Below are positions 51,501 through 62,594 of a stretch of DNA of 64,000 nt, one piece after another. Both the position numbers and the translations under genes were made by a program. The notes beneath the pieces were generated by a model. It saw only the letters and a list, made by a program, of their open reading frames with translations, ran no database searches and had not been told where the DNA came from. How positions within the stretch are numbered: the first letter of the stretch is position 1; each line of letters opens with the position of its first letter. This DNA comes from Cordylochernes scorpioides (lineage: Eukaryota; Arthropoda; Arachnida; Pseudoscorpiones; Chernetidae), in contig CP092870.1 of the NCBI GenBank assembly GCA_030710605.1, positions 94,990,941-95,054,940 on the forward strand. Reading direction: 5' to 3'.

Positions 51501-54500
51501 AGAGATTTATAATTTATGTACAGTACAACAATTCAATTATAAAAACAAATTTATAATAATTTCAACTATGAAAGACAAAATTCAGGATGACACGGCACAC
51601 AGGGACCGGGAAAAAATGTTCACTTTATCGAGAGATTCAAATATACGAGTTTCAAATTATCAAAATATATCTTTTTTTTTTATAAGTTTATAGAGAATTG
51701 TTTTAACAAATGTTCGTTAGACAAACCTTTACTCGGGTAAAACCTCGGGCGAAGCCGGGTACGTCCGCTAGTATATATATATACTAGACGAATGACCCGG
51801 GCAACGCCCGTGTTTTACCCTATTAAATGTACCCTGTTTCGCCCGTGGTCTCTGTTTTTTGGAATTTTTCCCGATATAATTTTGTATCTGATAATCAAAC
51901 ATGATACAGCAAAATTTTTAAAATAGTCTATCGTCTTCCCAGTATTCTTTTACCTATGTATGGAAATTTTGGTTTGAATTAGTGAACTACTGCGAATTTG
52001 TAGACGAATGACCCGGGCAACGCCCGGGTTTACACGATTAAATGTATATTACATATGGAAGATGGACGTAGTTCCCGGAGGGCACCCGCGAGGTCACTCT
52101 GCCCCCGCGCAACTGTCCAACCGGGAGCGCCCCGCGCCGTCAAAATCGTATTGCAATACCAAATAGGTCAGTTTAGGATCACCGGGAACCTACCGGAGTT
52201 GAGCGGGCGGTGCCGGGCTGGACCTGCCGAGGGCAGAGGGGAGGTCCGCTAGGCGGAGCTGCAGATCCTGGATTTGATGGAGCCGGAGCTGGTTGGGGCG
52301 TCGTGGGGACCTGCGGCACCGAGTGAGACATGTACACGGCGTGTATCTGTGGGAACACTGCTATATATAGGATGAACAAGTTTATTAGATATGTCTGGCT
52401 TTTGAGAAAACAAATGTTTCACACAATATTGAAGATGAGGCCTGGGACATGATAGGTGTTAGTTGAAGAGAATATCCATACTAGAGATACATTATAGGTA
52501 TTTATTGATTATAAAACTGTGAATCGCAATTAATTTCCAAATAAAACGTAAAGTTTCTACTCTACTAACTACGATTAACACTTCGGGAGAGCTTGACTCA
52601 TCAATGGTGAACATTTCCAGAGGTTTCGTCAATTCAATCCACCAGACCGCTTTTCAGAGCTCTGATACCGTATTGGACGATTCTGCTTATATATGTGACA
52701 CTGAAGGTTGGGTTGTTAGTTACGGTATTTAAGTAAACTATAAACATAAGCTATTAATACAGTATAATTTCATATAAATTATGTTAGAAACATTATAAAT
52801 AAAACTACATATTCTATATACAGTTACGAGCGTCTTTCCTAATCAATCAGTCATCCGTCAGCCGATTCTGTCACCATTTGCTTTTATTGGTTGGCTCCCG
52901 TCACGCCACCTTTGCCCACCCCCCCTGCCGGCGGCGCGCGCCCGTTGGCTGCCGGCGAGCACGTGACTTCCCTGTGCGCGCGCATGGCGGGCGGTAGGCT
53001 ATAGTTATTCTATATACAGTTACGAGCGTCTTTCCTACGGAAGCCAACAGTACATAGGCAGATAAAGCACATAGGCTATAGTTATTAACTAATATATGAA
53101 TTTATATAAGGCGCCAATTTATAATTGTAACAAATAGTATTTGAATAAAAACATTCAATCGGGTAAAACACGGGCGTTGCCCGGGTCATTCGGCTAGTAT
53201 TTATATAAAATGTCATTTTGAGTCACACACATTCAACTTAGGCTTTTAGTCTAAAAATAAGGAAAAAAAAAATTCAGTTAAAGAGTAGAATTTGGGAGAT
53301 TTAGACAGCCACAAATAACATGTTCTCTGAGGGCTTTTTTTTTTTTACTGTTTTAAATATTCACATATGAAATCTGTTGTTACTAAATTCATTCAATCTT
53401 ATTATAAGGCACAAATATTGGATTATAAATTAAAACTACAAGGTAATAAGACCAAATCCAAATAAATAAAGTGTGTGGCGTTTCAGTAACAGCGTTGTTA
53501 CCATCTTCAGACAAAAGTGCATTCACACACTATTTATTTGGTCTTATTACCTTGTAGTTCATTCAATCCTAGATTTCCATCCTACCCCAGAAGCAATTAG
53601 TTTTTATTTCCCATTTGATGTTTGTGGGCAAGTTCAGCCTCACCAAAGTGTAGGTGAAAAGATCATATGTAAATAATCCCTCTATATGATTGTTGGGTCA
53701 CATTTCACCAAACAGACCCAACAAAGATGTAAACATTCTTTTACATCCTATGTACATACACGCAGTGTCTGGCCGAAAGTGTTTGGTGTACAGATGGATG
53801 TCCCACGGCAATGGCCGACGGTGGTTCAAAAACCAAGCCGGGGGGGAGACGCAGCCCTGGACGTGAATACTAAGATATATCAAGGGAAGGCACAGCCCTG
53901 GACGCGATTCCAAGATCTACTGGAGGGGGATGATATCGGCCCCTGATTAAGTAGTCAGAAGCCCGACGAAAACAGAAGCAGGAGTCCAACCACAACATAA
54001 GCAGAAAGCTGACGGACAGTGGAGAAGCCACCTCAACAAGAAGAAACGGACATCGAGCATGCGCCTTTGTAAAACCTCCCTTTTAATTCTTGTATATATA
54101 TGACCTGTGACATCACATTTTGATAGATGGGGACCATTTATTAATATTTTTGGGATTTCTTAAAGAAGAAATTAGCATATAAGTCTCTCAGAGGGGTAGC
54201 ATCCTAAAATTGGATTTTAATTCCATTGTTAATTTAAATTTATCTCTCAATAATACAGATAAATTCTGAATTTTGGTTAATATTTATTTTAAATTGATCT
54301 TTCATAAGCAGAGTAAGAATATTTCCAATTCATAATTTTCTTTAAAAATAAAAATTTAATAAAATACTATTTTCTCTCAATAAGACAGATAAATTCTGAA
54401 TTTTGGTTAATATTTATTTTAAATTGATCTTTCATAAGCCAAGTAAGAATATTTCTAATTCATAATTTTCCTTAAAAATAAAAATTTAATAAAATACTAT

Positions 54501-57500
54501 TTTCTCTCAATAAGACAGATAAATTCTGAATTTTGGTTAATATTTATGTTAAATTGATTTTTCATAAGCCGAGTAAGAATATTTCTAATTCATTTTTTTT
54601 TTTATAAAAATTTAATAAAATATTATTTTATTCCTTAAATTTTAACTATAATAATATTATTTTTTTTCTATTTTATATTTCGAGAATTTAGTATATTCAA
54701 GATTTATTATTCTGTGGGAGTTTGGGATTGAGGGCGCTGAAGAAAAGGGATAGGGGGCGAGATTTTTTTTTTTGGGCGGGATCGAGCAACGATTCAGTAT
54801 TGACGAGGCTTTCGAGAGGGGCACATCAGATTTCTCATCGGGGGAGAGGTACGTAGCCGAGATGTTTAGGTAAGTTTTTAGCCTAGATTTTGTTATAAAG
54901 GTCTATATAGAAACATGACGAAGTCATGATAGATACAAAGGATTTTTTTTTTTTGCCTAACCAAGACGTCTTGTCATTCATGGCTAGTTTATATTGAGAG
55001 GGACTTATCCATGCTTTAATAGGTAAATTATATCTTGCCCAAGCAAGATCACCTTTGAAATGAGGCGTTATAGATTTATATTATGTTATATAAAAACCAT
55101 AGCAATACAAGATTTAGATAGACCATATAATTTCAGCTATGTCCTTTTTTTTGTATTTAGGAATTTAGAGTATTAAACCTATTAAGAATATTGGAATTTC
55201 TATGTTTTTACCTAATTATGTCATGTCATAGTAAATACAATTTGTTATATATTTTTTTGCAAAATCCCTTTCTTTGTCGAATAAAGTTGATTCGGTAAAA
55301 TATATAATGTGTTTTAATGTCCATATCAAACCATATATCACACATAGACCTTGGTGCGTATTTATCTTGAAACAAACTACATATTTTGATTATTAATATG
55401 GTTATTAATAAAATTTTTTCCTTTATTTCTATATATTTTAAATCTTTAATTGTCCTAATAATTTCGCTTGTCATTTTATTTTGTCATCTTGTGATTTGTC
55501 GATTTCTTGCTAACTAAGACAATACTTACCTCGAAGTATTTTGCATTTTTTTTTTTTAATGTTTAGACATAATGTTCGTTTTACTATATAATCTTATGTA
55601 TTTAATTTTATCTATTCTCGGGTCTTTAGCTTTGATTATTTATATTTTGTAATCCACTTATTTCATCTTACATTTTGTAAAGTGATGCAGCAGTATTTAT
55701 TGACATCGTTTATATAATTATATCTTAGCAACTTTAGATGAGTCTGCATTATGTATTTTTTTTAATCTCCTTTCACAATTAGGCATGCACACTTATTGAT
55801 AATTTTTTTTGGCAGACATTGAATAGATATGATGTATCCAGGGACAACCTCGATATATTTTTTTTTTACTTCAATCTCTTGGGTATGGGAAGGAGAGACG
55901 CCTTTATGGCTTTAGCAGTTTGATTTTACTAAACAACTAAATATTGTGTGTATTATTCAACATTTCATTTAAAGCATTCATCCTCTTGACCAAGGTACAG
56001 TGTCATGCGCAGTATTTGATTTTATTTTTTTTATCAACTTTATGTGAATATACAATTTTCTTTTAAAATCTAACCCCGATATAGTAGACCAGTGTATAGC
56101 TTAGCTCGCTTCTTTAAATCGTTGAATTGTCAACTTATTCTCGATGCGGTATAATCCACGATATTTGCGTGACGATCGAATCACGATAAAAATTTTCAAA
56201 ATGGCGGTCGATGGACGCGTGCGTCTTTACTCTATAGGGTGATTGCCTATCTATTCCTATTGTCTATATATGCACATAGGTGTCTATGGACTTGTTTAAT
56301 TTTATTAAGGTCTTCAGTTACATTTCCTGTATTTAAGACTTCCCGTCTTATATATTCCAACTTCCTTTTAGTTTTTCATCATTACCTTCTGAATTAAAGA
56401 AAATCAATGCGACTTATTTAATACCAAGGTTTGATAGTTTTATTCCCAATTATTTCCATCCAGCAGAATTTCCACATGATAAAGCCAATTTTACATATTT
56501 ACGGGACTATTACTTTTAAACTTTATTTTTCTTTTGGTAATCCAATCGTTTATTTGATACTTTATGTTATCTCAAGAGTATTTAGCTTACTAGGATAAGC
56601 ATGGTTTCGGAGCTTTTCCTGATATATCTTTTAAAGGCATAGCCTGTGTAATGTAATAACTCAGAATAGACCAAAGTATAGTGGTTTCTATTTATTTTAA
56701 ATTTTATTTGTCCTGGTAATTTCGCTTGTCGTTTCCATTTAGTCATTTTGTGATTTGTCATTTTTTTTGCTGACCAAGACAATGTTTACCTCGAAGTATT
56801 TTTTTTCTCGTAATTTTGCAGCAATATGAGTAAAAGGTCTGGACATAATCTTCGTTTTTGATTAATAATTATATTTAGGTAGCTTTTCTTATTCATGGGC
56901 CTTTAGCTTTGTTTATTTTAATTTTGTAATCCACTTATTTCATTTTATATCTTATAGGTTTCGCCTTTCTAGAAAAGGTTTGAATTTTATTTTTCTGGAA
57001 TACATTATATTTAGCCAAAAGAATAATTCCCCTCGGTCATGCACATTTTAATTATTAAGTGATACAGCAGTATTTATTGGTATCATGTATATCATTATAT
57101 TTAACAACTTTTAGTGAATCTACATTATTTATTTTTAACTTCCTGTCGCATTTAGACATGCATACCTACCTATTTTTTTTTTGCAGACATTGGGTAGATA
57201 TGATGTATCCAGAGACGATCTCCACATTTATTTCATTCTCTTGGTTATGGGAAGGCGGAACGCCTTTATGACTTTAGCAGTTTGATTTTTTTTTACTAGA
57301 CAATTAGATGTTATGTATGTTATCCATTTATCATTTTATATATTTCTATTTTTATATTTCAGCTATCCAATTCACAATCTATTTTCTGTTTACTTATCTA
57401 TTTACATCTCACAAATATTTGCGTATCAAGGGTTCAAGAGATAATCCCGATTTTTCAACTCTGCTTTCCCTGTGGTATTTAGAAGTATTAATTTGATTTA

Positions 57501-60500
57501 TACCTATTTACTTTTTTTGTTTTCAACATTTGTAACCGATATAATATTTGATTATATATTTTAGATTATTGCAACCTAAAGTTTTTATTGCATATAATTA
57601 TTTTTTTTTCGCGCATTTCATGCGCCGCGACATCCCATGTTAGTTTTCTTATATAATATTTAATGTAAGTAGCCGCACGCGACAATACAACCACGATAAA
57701 TTTTCAACATGGTGGATCAAGGACGCGCTTAGTCATGTTCTTTCCGTACACCTCCATGTTACCTTGTTTTATGTAACGATCAATTTTCTTTTATATAGAA
57801 CGATTAATATAAATCCCTGGGATTGTACATGAGATAATACAGTATTTGATATTCTTTCATTTTTGGTAACCTTACGTGAATGTGCATTCCTCTTAAGATT
57901 TAACCCCGATAATTTAGGTAAGCACATAGTTTGCTTACTTCTTTAAATCGTTGAATTTCGCCATCCTCCTTACCCCAATATAGTGTAATTTACTACAGAT
58001 GATTACATGTCGAAATACAATCACAGCGAGATTCTAAAATGGCGGCTAAAAAGGACGCGTCAGGCAACCGACTTTTTTTTTTTCCATGATGCCTCCAACT
58101 GCATATGATCTTAAATATCCTGTATACACTCTGACAAGGGAAGGTTATCTTGAATTGACAAATGTGTAATTTTTTTGTCTTAAGTAGAGATTTCCAAGAT
58201 TCTATTTCTGAAACATTTTTTTTTTGGATGAAGACAAATAAAACCATCTTGATAGTATTGAATTTTACAGTAAATATTTGCCAGCAGAAGGCATGATGAG
58301 ATTACATGAAATTTAAACCAGTTACATGCTTAGTATGTTTCTTCAGTTGTAATTTGACACAGTCATAAAATTAAAGAAATTGGACGGTGCGCTATATCTT
58401 GATGCTGGACATTTCTGTGTCAGGAAGGTGTAGTTATTCTGTTTAATGAGAATTCCAATAATTATCGAAATTTAGCAGATTATCATTGGGGATTTGAACA
58501 ACTGTCTTGAAAATTTTTGAACAGCCTGGGTAGATAAAAGAGTCCTGGAGTTAGAGTGGAGAATTAGTAGTACAGACTGACCACTCGACGCAGATAACTC
58601 TAGTGAACAATTATTGTGTTAATTCGCCGTAGACAAGAAGAACTTTGATTCTCAGGATATTCGATAGGCAGAATTTCGAGAATTGATAAGGTCATGGTTA
58701 AAGTTTGCACAGGCATATGGGGGTAAAGACAGTGATTTAAACAAGATAAGAGGCAGCCTTATGTCTTAAGTACTTTCAGTGGAAGCAGATGCCACTGCAA
58801 ATATTCAGGTCCTATAATTTTCAAATTGGAAGTCATGCATGACGGGTTAGCACGGGATTGACGCCTGAACTGGCTTTCACTGGGATTAATCGAGCTTGCG
58901 AAAGAACTTGGAGAAGTGTGACATGTCACGCCACTGTACTAAAATAATAATTGAGAAGATTTATGTTGAGCCAACTTGTGTACTTACGTCTCTGCAACTG
59001 CCTGTCTCCTTGTGGGGCCCACCAGGGAAACAGGTATAGGGGACGTGCTAGTGGGGAGGAGGGGCTTTTCCGTTGGTGGGTGGTGGTCGGACTTGTCAGG
59101 CTTCACCTCCTGTAACATCACCACCAGCTGTTTCTGATGGATAGATGCCTGCTCACATGTGGAACACATTCTTTTCAGCTTATTCCAAAATGACTCAGAG
59201 CCTTTCAAAACCTTTATCTACTCTAGTGGAGCCACAATAGTTTACTTTATCTTTTTTTAAATGATTATCCCATGCCACTACAACACGGACCCATTGATGA
59301 GCTCTACTCTTCCCTGGCAGACACCATCAAAAGTCTCAAGCTTTACAAGCTTGATACCTTAGTGTGATTGAGTGGAGATAAGAAAGAAGAAGAAGACTAT
59401 GACATGGAGACTATATCTACAATGATCTTATCCAAGCTTAGTTGAGAGAATTATAGTATATATACAAACACAGCATAACTTAATTCAACCCCCTTTTTCA
59501 AATCTCAAATCAAATTCCTTATCAAGGAGGTTTGACTTGTAGGTTAATGCTATGCCTTCTAACCGTATAAACAACAACCAAAAACCTAATTGTGAAAACT
59601 CATCCAAATACACCTACAGAGGATTTAAAAAAAAAAAAGAGATGGAAGCAAACTCTAATAAGTCCTACAAACTGATGCTCTTCCTTCCATCACACAATGA
59701 AGGTCACATATTGTTCCATCAAAATTTGAAACTGATATAATCAAGGGGACATAAACTTCTGTGAGCACCTATATTATAAATGGACATAAAATAAGTATCA
59801 TGACGATAGAGGTTGCCTGTGGCTGGCGGCATTCATAGTTCCTAAAATTAAAGATACTTTGTCAGTAAATCTTTTTATTATCTCGACATTTCGACAAAAA
59901 ACTGTGTTGGCAAAAATTATAGATTTGTAGAAGAAGAAAAAGATCCTTTAGTACTTAAAGGTATAAAACTATAAAAGAAGGACAAGAGATCAAATTATAT
60001 GTACATCAGCAGCTCACGCCGGCCTGTCCTATCCAATAACCACTAGCCAACTAACAATCCAACAAGGCCGCGCTATATAGACAGAAAATACACGGAGGGA
60101 CCTCTCCAAATAGCCAAAACTACGTACTTACCAATCATCAGTTATCTAAGCAACGAGGTAAGGACTCTCCGAGAACTGTACTGTATACGGTCCCCACTCG
60201 GGGTGATAGTAAAGGCCAAGTGCGATTAAATCAGCCCGTATAGGTTCTTAGACCAACATTGTATATATAGGCAGAATAATCCCCCCCGTATTTCTTCAAA
60301 TAAAGACTGTATTGGAGAGACTCATGTGTTGTTATACCAAGTTGCTGCTTGATTCATGGTTTTCTCTTCACACTTATTAATTAGATTTTCCGGGAGAGTT
60401 TCCATTATCAAGTACACAAGGAAGATAATAATAGTAACAAATACCTTACAAAATAGTTATTCTATTTATTTTCTTGAAGAATGCAATCTGGTCCAGAGGT

Positions 60501-61377
60501 TTTCGCTTCCGTACTCCTGTCAACTCTTGTTCTCTCTCCGCGCCAACCTTCCAAGAGATGTGAAGTCGTGACATGGCGTTTCCAAATATAAATAATAAGA
60601 ATAATGTACTTTGTCAAAAATATATATCAGTGATCAATTAAAAAAATTCTAAGATAAAATCTTGCTGTATCTTGTCAATCAAACATGAAGCAGCAATATA
60701 TATCACAATAAAGCGCCGTGCTCGAAAGCTTAAATTTTTTCATCCAACAAAATGACACGCCCAACAACCGACTGACTTTATTTTAAGAAAAAAGACATAA
60801 CCCCCGAGAGTTCCAGGAAGGTCGAACGCTCCAGCAGTCTAGTAATCAGTTCTAGTTACGGCTTGTGTAGATGAACCATGTTGTCTGGGAGGGACAACGC
60901 GGGCCAAACCATACAAGTCGAGTCAGTCGTAAAGTTGTCTGTGCCTAAGAAAAAGCTGGGTAGTTGAACTACCCTCCGACTGGGTATGACAGTGCTGCCG
61001 TCGCTGTGAAGAAGCTAGCTAGCAACGAAGCGTTATCTCCACCCATTACGTTAAGACATCCATCCCACGAAGAATGGGGTGCAGTAAAAGGAGGTCACCT
61101 TTGCCGTGGACTTGAGGTCAGCTTGGCACTTGGTCTCTTTCTGTTTGACTTCGTTCAGTTCCTCCTCCACAGCATGGAACTGGACAGACTGCTGTGTTAT
61201 CTCTGTGCCTCTGCTAAGGCCACAGGAGCACCTACCTTTGAGGATAGCTCCTCCAGCTCCTGCTCCTTGGCTGCCAGCTCCTGCTCCTTGGCTGCCAGCT
61301 CCTTCTTGTGTTTGGAGATGATCCTGTGGACCTGGACTCCAGTGTCCTCTCTCTCCTGAAGGAGCAGGGCTCTGGCA
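48471..61377 (-). CDS. Coiled-coil, tail-anchored membrane protein gene (six 3' exons)
   Basis: Exons 61236-61377, 61099-61191, 58988-59211, 52194-52346, 50086-50196 and 48471-48591 on the minus strand have GT..AG borders and join without phase conflict into 280 codons plus stop. The protein is helical and Glu/Lys/Gln-rich (KKELAAKEQELAAKEQELEE, VEEELNEVKQKETKC), then a Pro-rich linker, a second coil (ALQHQVRKLTDEHEQLKAL) and a 20-residue hydrophobic anchor four residues from a basic border, ending PPPPPPSFFWGR. It should sit in the ER or nuclear envelope with the coil in the cytosol. I do not recognise the family; IRAG/LRMP-like proteins have a similar plan. The 5' part lies beyond the gap or is unrecognised. 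Confidence 0.72.
48792..48865 (-). repeat. Family N fragment retaining CTGATGA
   Basis: The minus strand reads TTTTGTCTGATGATGGTAAC, AATGTTG, then jumps to TACACTATTTATTTGG; the GAAA half of the motif is deleted. Confidence 0.6.
49130..49345. repeat. Family N-related fragments
   Basis: GCATTCATAGTTCTTAAAAT, AAAGATACTTCAGCCAGTAA shared with 59815-59885, followed by AAACATCACACATTATTTA and TAGGTCTTATAACC of family N. Confidence 0.55.
49448..49512 (+). mobile_element. pogo-type MITE, copy 4, truncated
   Basis: CAGTAGAACAACCTCCATGA, CACTCTCGCTAAAGGACA, then similarity stops after AAAGGATAGAATTCAT. Confidence 0.75.
49513..50085. other. Intron of the coiled-coil gene, nothing recognised
   Basis: Contains a short internal repeat (CTGGTAACAAATCACTATTC near 49960 and a variant at 49916). 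No gene is seen. Confidence 0.4.
50086..50196 (-). CDS. Coiled-coil gene exon 5
   Basis: Acceptor GCACTGTGCAG, donor GTAATC; phase 2 to 2. ELMETAAHVEALQHQVRKLT then DEHEQLKALVSDDLIS: a leucine-heptad coil leading straight to the membrane anchor. Confidence 0.78.
50390..50835 (+). pseudogene. mariner transposase relic
   Basis: Plus-strand pieces NTIITGDKFWVYGMTWKSN (first catalytic Asp), AIRRKR-like DAMRRKRPEL and WHSHYDNAPTHSSHL (second Asp) appear in order, separated by stops and frameshifts. Terminal repeats were not identified. Confidence 0.75.
51120..51297 (-). mobile_element. pogo-type MITE, copy 5
   Basis: CAGAAGAACCTTCCTG ... GGGAGGTTCTACTG, TA-flanked, reverse orientation to copies 1-3. 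Confidence 0.9.
51725..52050. mobile_element. Cluster of ACCCGGGC-core retroposon ends
   Basis: Reversed end 51730-51775 (GGGCGAAGCCGGGTACGTCC, GCTAGTATATA) meets a forward start at 51785 (ACTAGACGAATGACCCGGGC) and another at 52003 (AGACGAATGACCCGGGCAAC). TTTTGGAATTTTTCCCGATA links it to 8518. Confidence 0.55.
52194..52346 (-). CDS. Coiled-coil gene exon 4: Pro/Arg linker
   Basis: Acceptor GGGAACACTG complement (TTCCCACAG), donor GTAGGT; phase 2 to 2. In the phase set by its neighbours it reads RRPNQLRLHQIQDLQLRLAD then LPSALGRSSPAPPAQL. A second frame is also open, so only the phase match selects this reading. Confidence 0.6.
52813..53095. repeat. GC-rich insert between 30-bp direct repeats
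   Basis: TTCTATATACAGTTACGAGC plus GTCTTTCCTA occurs at 52812 and 53006, and GGCTATAGTTATT at 52998 and 53083. Between them, 52855-52995 is strongly GC-rich (GCCGGCGGCGCGCGCC) in AT-rich surroundings. Confidence 0.7.
53150..53205 (-). mobile_element. ACCCGGGC-core retroposon end, reversed
   Basis: GGGTAAAACACGGGCGTTGC, CCGGGTCATTCGGCTAGTAT. Confidence 0.5.
53401..53562 (-). repeat. Family N palindrome with hammerhead-like skeleton
   Basis: The minus strand has GTCTGAAGATGGTAACAACG, CTGTTACTGAAACGCCACAC: core CTGAAGA, one extra base, a 7-bp stem, then GAAA. Outer arms are AAGGTAATAAGACCAAAT and complement. Confidence 0.7.
53563..54110 (+). other. Unassigned region, possible LTR-like tail
   Basis: An 86-codon open frame (53686-53946) with no recognised motif, followed by AGCATGCGCCTTTGTAAAAC and a TATA-like stretch at about 54095. 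No partner LTR is seen. Confidence 0.3.
54235..54620. repeat. 120-bp tandem repeat, three units
   Basis: TTCTCTCAATAAGACAGATA, AATTCTGAATTTTGGTTAAT, GATCTTTCATAAGC and AGTAAGAATATTTC recur at about 54245, 54372 and 54492. Confidence 0.92.
55480..58080. repeat. Large degenerate tandem duplication, AT-rich
   Basis: Landmarks recur in order: CTTGTGATTTGTC... at 55490 and 56750; AAGTATTTTGCA/AAGTATTTTTTT; TTTGTAATCCACTTATTTCA at 55648 and 56924; GATATGATGTATCCAG at 55826 and 57196; TTCTTTAAATCGTTGAATT at 56110 and 57940; AAAATGGCGG then GGACGCG at 56198, 57705 and 58036. No gene is seen. Confidence 0.8.
58081..58987. other. Intron of the coiled-coil gene, nothing recognised
   Basis: Less AT-rich than the preceding block. 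No frame or element is recognised. Confidence 0.4.
58988..59211 (-). CDS. Coiled-coil gene exon 3
   Basis: Acceptor TAGATAAAG, donor GTAAGT; phase 0 to 2. VLKGSESFWNKLKRMCSTCE then QKQLVVMLQEVKPDKSDHH and a Pro/Ser/Thr-rich end. The acceptor is weak in pyrimidines but is the one that fits phase 0. Confidence 0.68.
59284..59402 (+). mobile_element. 3' end of the second LINE, copy 2
   Basis: CATTGATGAGCTCTACTCTT, AAGCTTGATACCTTAGTGTG, then GATAAGAAAGAAGAAGAAG, as at 37180-37297. Confidence 0.75.
59990..60345 (+). other. Possible solo LTR
   Basis: A TATA-like GCTATATAGACAG at 60073, a second TATATATAGGCAG at about 60262, AATAAAGACTG at 60299, and TTGTTATACCA end. The layout suggests an LTR, but no second copy or target duplication is visible. 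Confidence 0.3.
60346..61098. other. Intron of the coiled-coil gene, nothing recognised
   Basis: No exon or element is recognised between the possible LTR and the exon at 61099. Confidence 0.35.
61099..61191 (-). CDS. Coiled-coil gene exon 2
   Basis: Acceptor GTTATAACACAG-type, donor GTGACC; phase 0-0. QSVQFHAVEEELNEVKQKET then KCQADLKSTAK, a clear coiled coil. The acceptor could be three bases further in. Confidence 0.75.
61236..61377 (-). CDS. Coiled-coil gene exon 1 of those visible
   Basis: Acceptor CACTTGCACAG after a T run, donor GTAGGT; enters in phase 2. LLLQEREDTGVQVHRIISKH, then KKELAAKEQEL twice and EELSSK. The two AAKEQEL heptads are encoded by a 21-bp direct repeat. Confidence 0.8.
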
Positions 61378-61419
61378 CTGTGCAAGTGTAAAAAAAAATC
61401 AAATTCCTTTCTACATGTG

Positions 61420-61515
61420 TAAGCATGTGCTGTGTAAACTGGCCACTTAGAGTAAAAGGCAGTCGCTAACTACCCACAATGATTATCACTGTCTGTATAA
61501 CCCATGAGATAAATT
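61420..61515 (+). repeat. SINE family R fragment
   Basis: AGTCGCTAACTACCCACAAT, GATTATCACTGTCTGTATAA, a diverged 3' half. Confidence 0.55.
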
Positions 61516-61784
61516 TTGAAATAAAAGAAAAGAAACAATAGCAACTAGGTGCAACAGACCTCAATGCCACCCCTCTCATACCATTGAACAGACACACCAT
61601 GACAGCCATTCCTGAGAGATATTTTGGTATTTGGTCTTACATTTACAGTTATGCTTGAAAGAAGCAAAAAGTAAAGAAAACATCAGAGTGGTTACATAGA
61701 GAAAGAAAATCTGTTGTGCAACTAATTGTCACTGATGCCAAAGCACCCTCTATAAGGAAAAAAAAAAAAAAACAGCACATCAAC

Positions 61785-61935
61785 ATGCTCATTACAAACA
61801 TATGTCAGAGTGTGAAAGAGGTCGTGTCATTGGATTGAAAGAGGCTGGTTGGTTAAATCAACTATCGCATGACATCTGTGACGAAGTGATGTGGCAATTG
61901 GACAATGTTGGCAGGGTGGATCAAACTATATTTTT
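61785..61935 (+). pseudogene. Tc1 transposase N-terminal fragment
   Basis: CERGRVIGLKEAGWLNQLSH (as SECERGRVIGLKEAG) followed, after a frameshift, by DVMWQLDNVGRVD-like codons: the first helix-turn-helix of Tc1 transposases. No other part is seen. Confidence 0.6.
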
Positions 61936-61952
61936 CTACAATTATGATCAGA

Positions 61953-62118
61953 ATGATAAGGCACAATTTGGATTATAGATTATAAACACAAGGTAATAAG
62001 ACCAAATCCAAATAAATAGTGTGTGACATTTCGGTAACAACACTGTTACCATCTCATACAAAAGTATAGATTCACTATTACCTTGTGTTTATAATCTATA
62101 ATCCAAATTGTGCTTTAT
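61953..62118. repeat. Family N palindrome, complete
   Basis: GATAAGGCACAATTTGGATT and complement at the ends, centre TTTCGGTAACAACACTGTTACC then ATCTCATACAAAAG. Confidence 0.85.
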
Positions 62119-62301
62119 CAAAGATCAAGTATGTTGAAACACTGAACGAGTTATAAATCCACCACCCCCCGAACGTATAACAACTGGGAGGAGATTCCTC
62201 ACAAGGGACAGTGTACAGACAAGCAAACAAGATGAGGGATATTAAAGAAAGTATATCTGGACCAATTTGAAAAAAGAAAATAAATAAAATAATAATAAAA
62301 T

Positions 62302-62401
62302 NNNNNNNNNNNNNNNNNNNNNNNNNNNNNNNNNNNNNNNNNNNNNNNNNNNNNNNNNNNNNNNNNNNNNNNNNNNNNNNNNNNNNNNNNNNNNNNNNNN
62401 N
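62302..62401. other. Assembly gap, exactly 100 N
   Basis: One hundred N, the conventional placeholder for a scaffold gap of unknown size. Confidence 0.99.
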
Positions 62402-62545
62402 AACATCCTGCGAGAGGAGTTGACGGTAGAACAAAAAGCCTTTTTTCACATTGTGTTGCGTTCTCACGCAATTCTGGCCTTAACTACCCGTTTCATGATT
62501 TTTAAGGATGCCTGAATGACCAGTTTTTGGTCGTTGAGGTACAAC

Positions 62546-62594
62546 TTGAACCACGCTGATGAGGGCCAACAGCCCGAAACGCGTCAATGGTCAA
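62546..62594 (+). ncRNA. Hammerhead ribozyme, second copy
   Basis: Core CUGAUGA 62556-62562, stem II GGGC/GCCC, GAAA 62576-62579, GUC ending at 62585. Identical to 19995-20043 except A for C at 62586, which breaks the innermost stem I pair. Confidence 0.72.

Noticed and set aside
53686-53946. 86-codon frame
   Set aside because: No recognised motif or splice context; listed only as unassigned.
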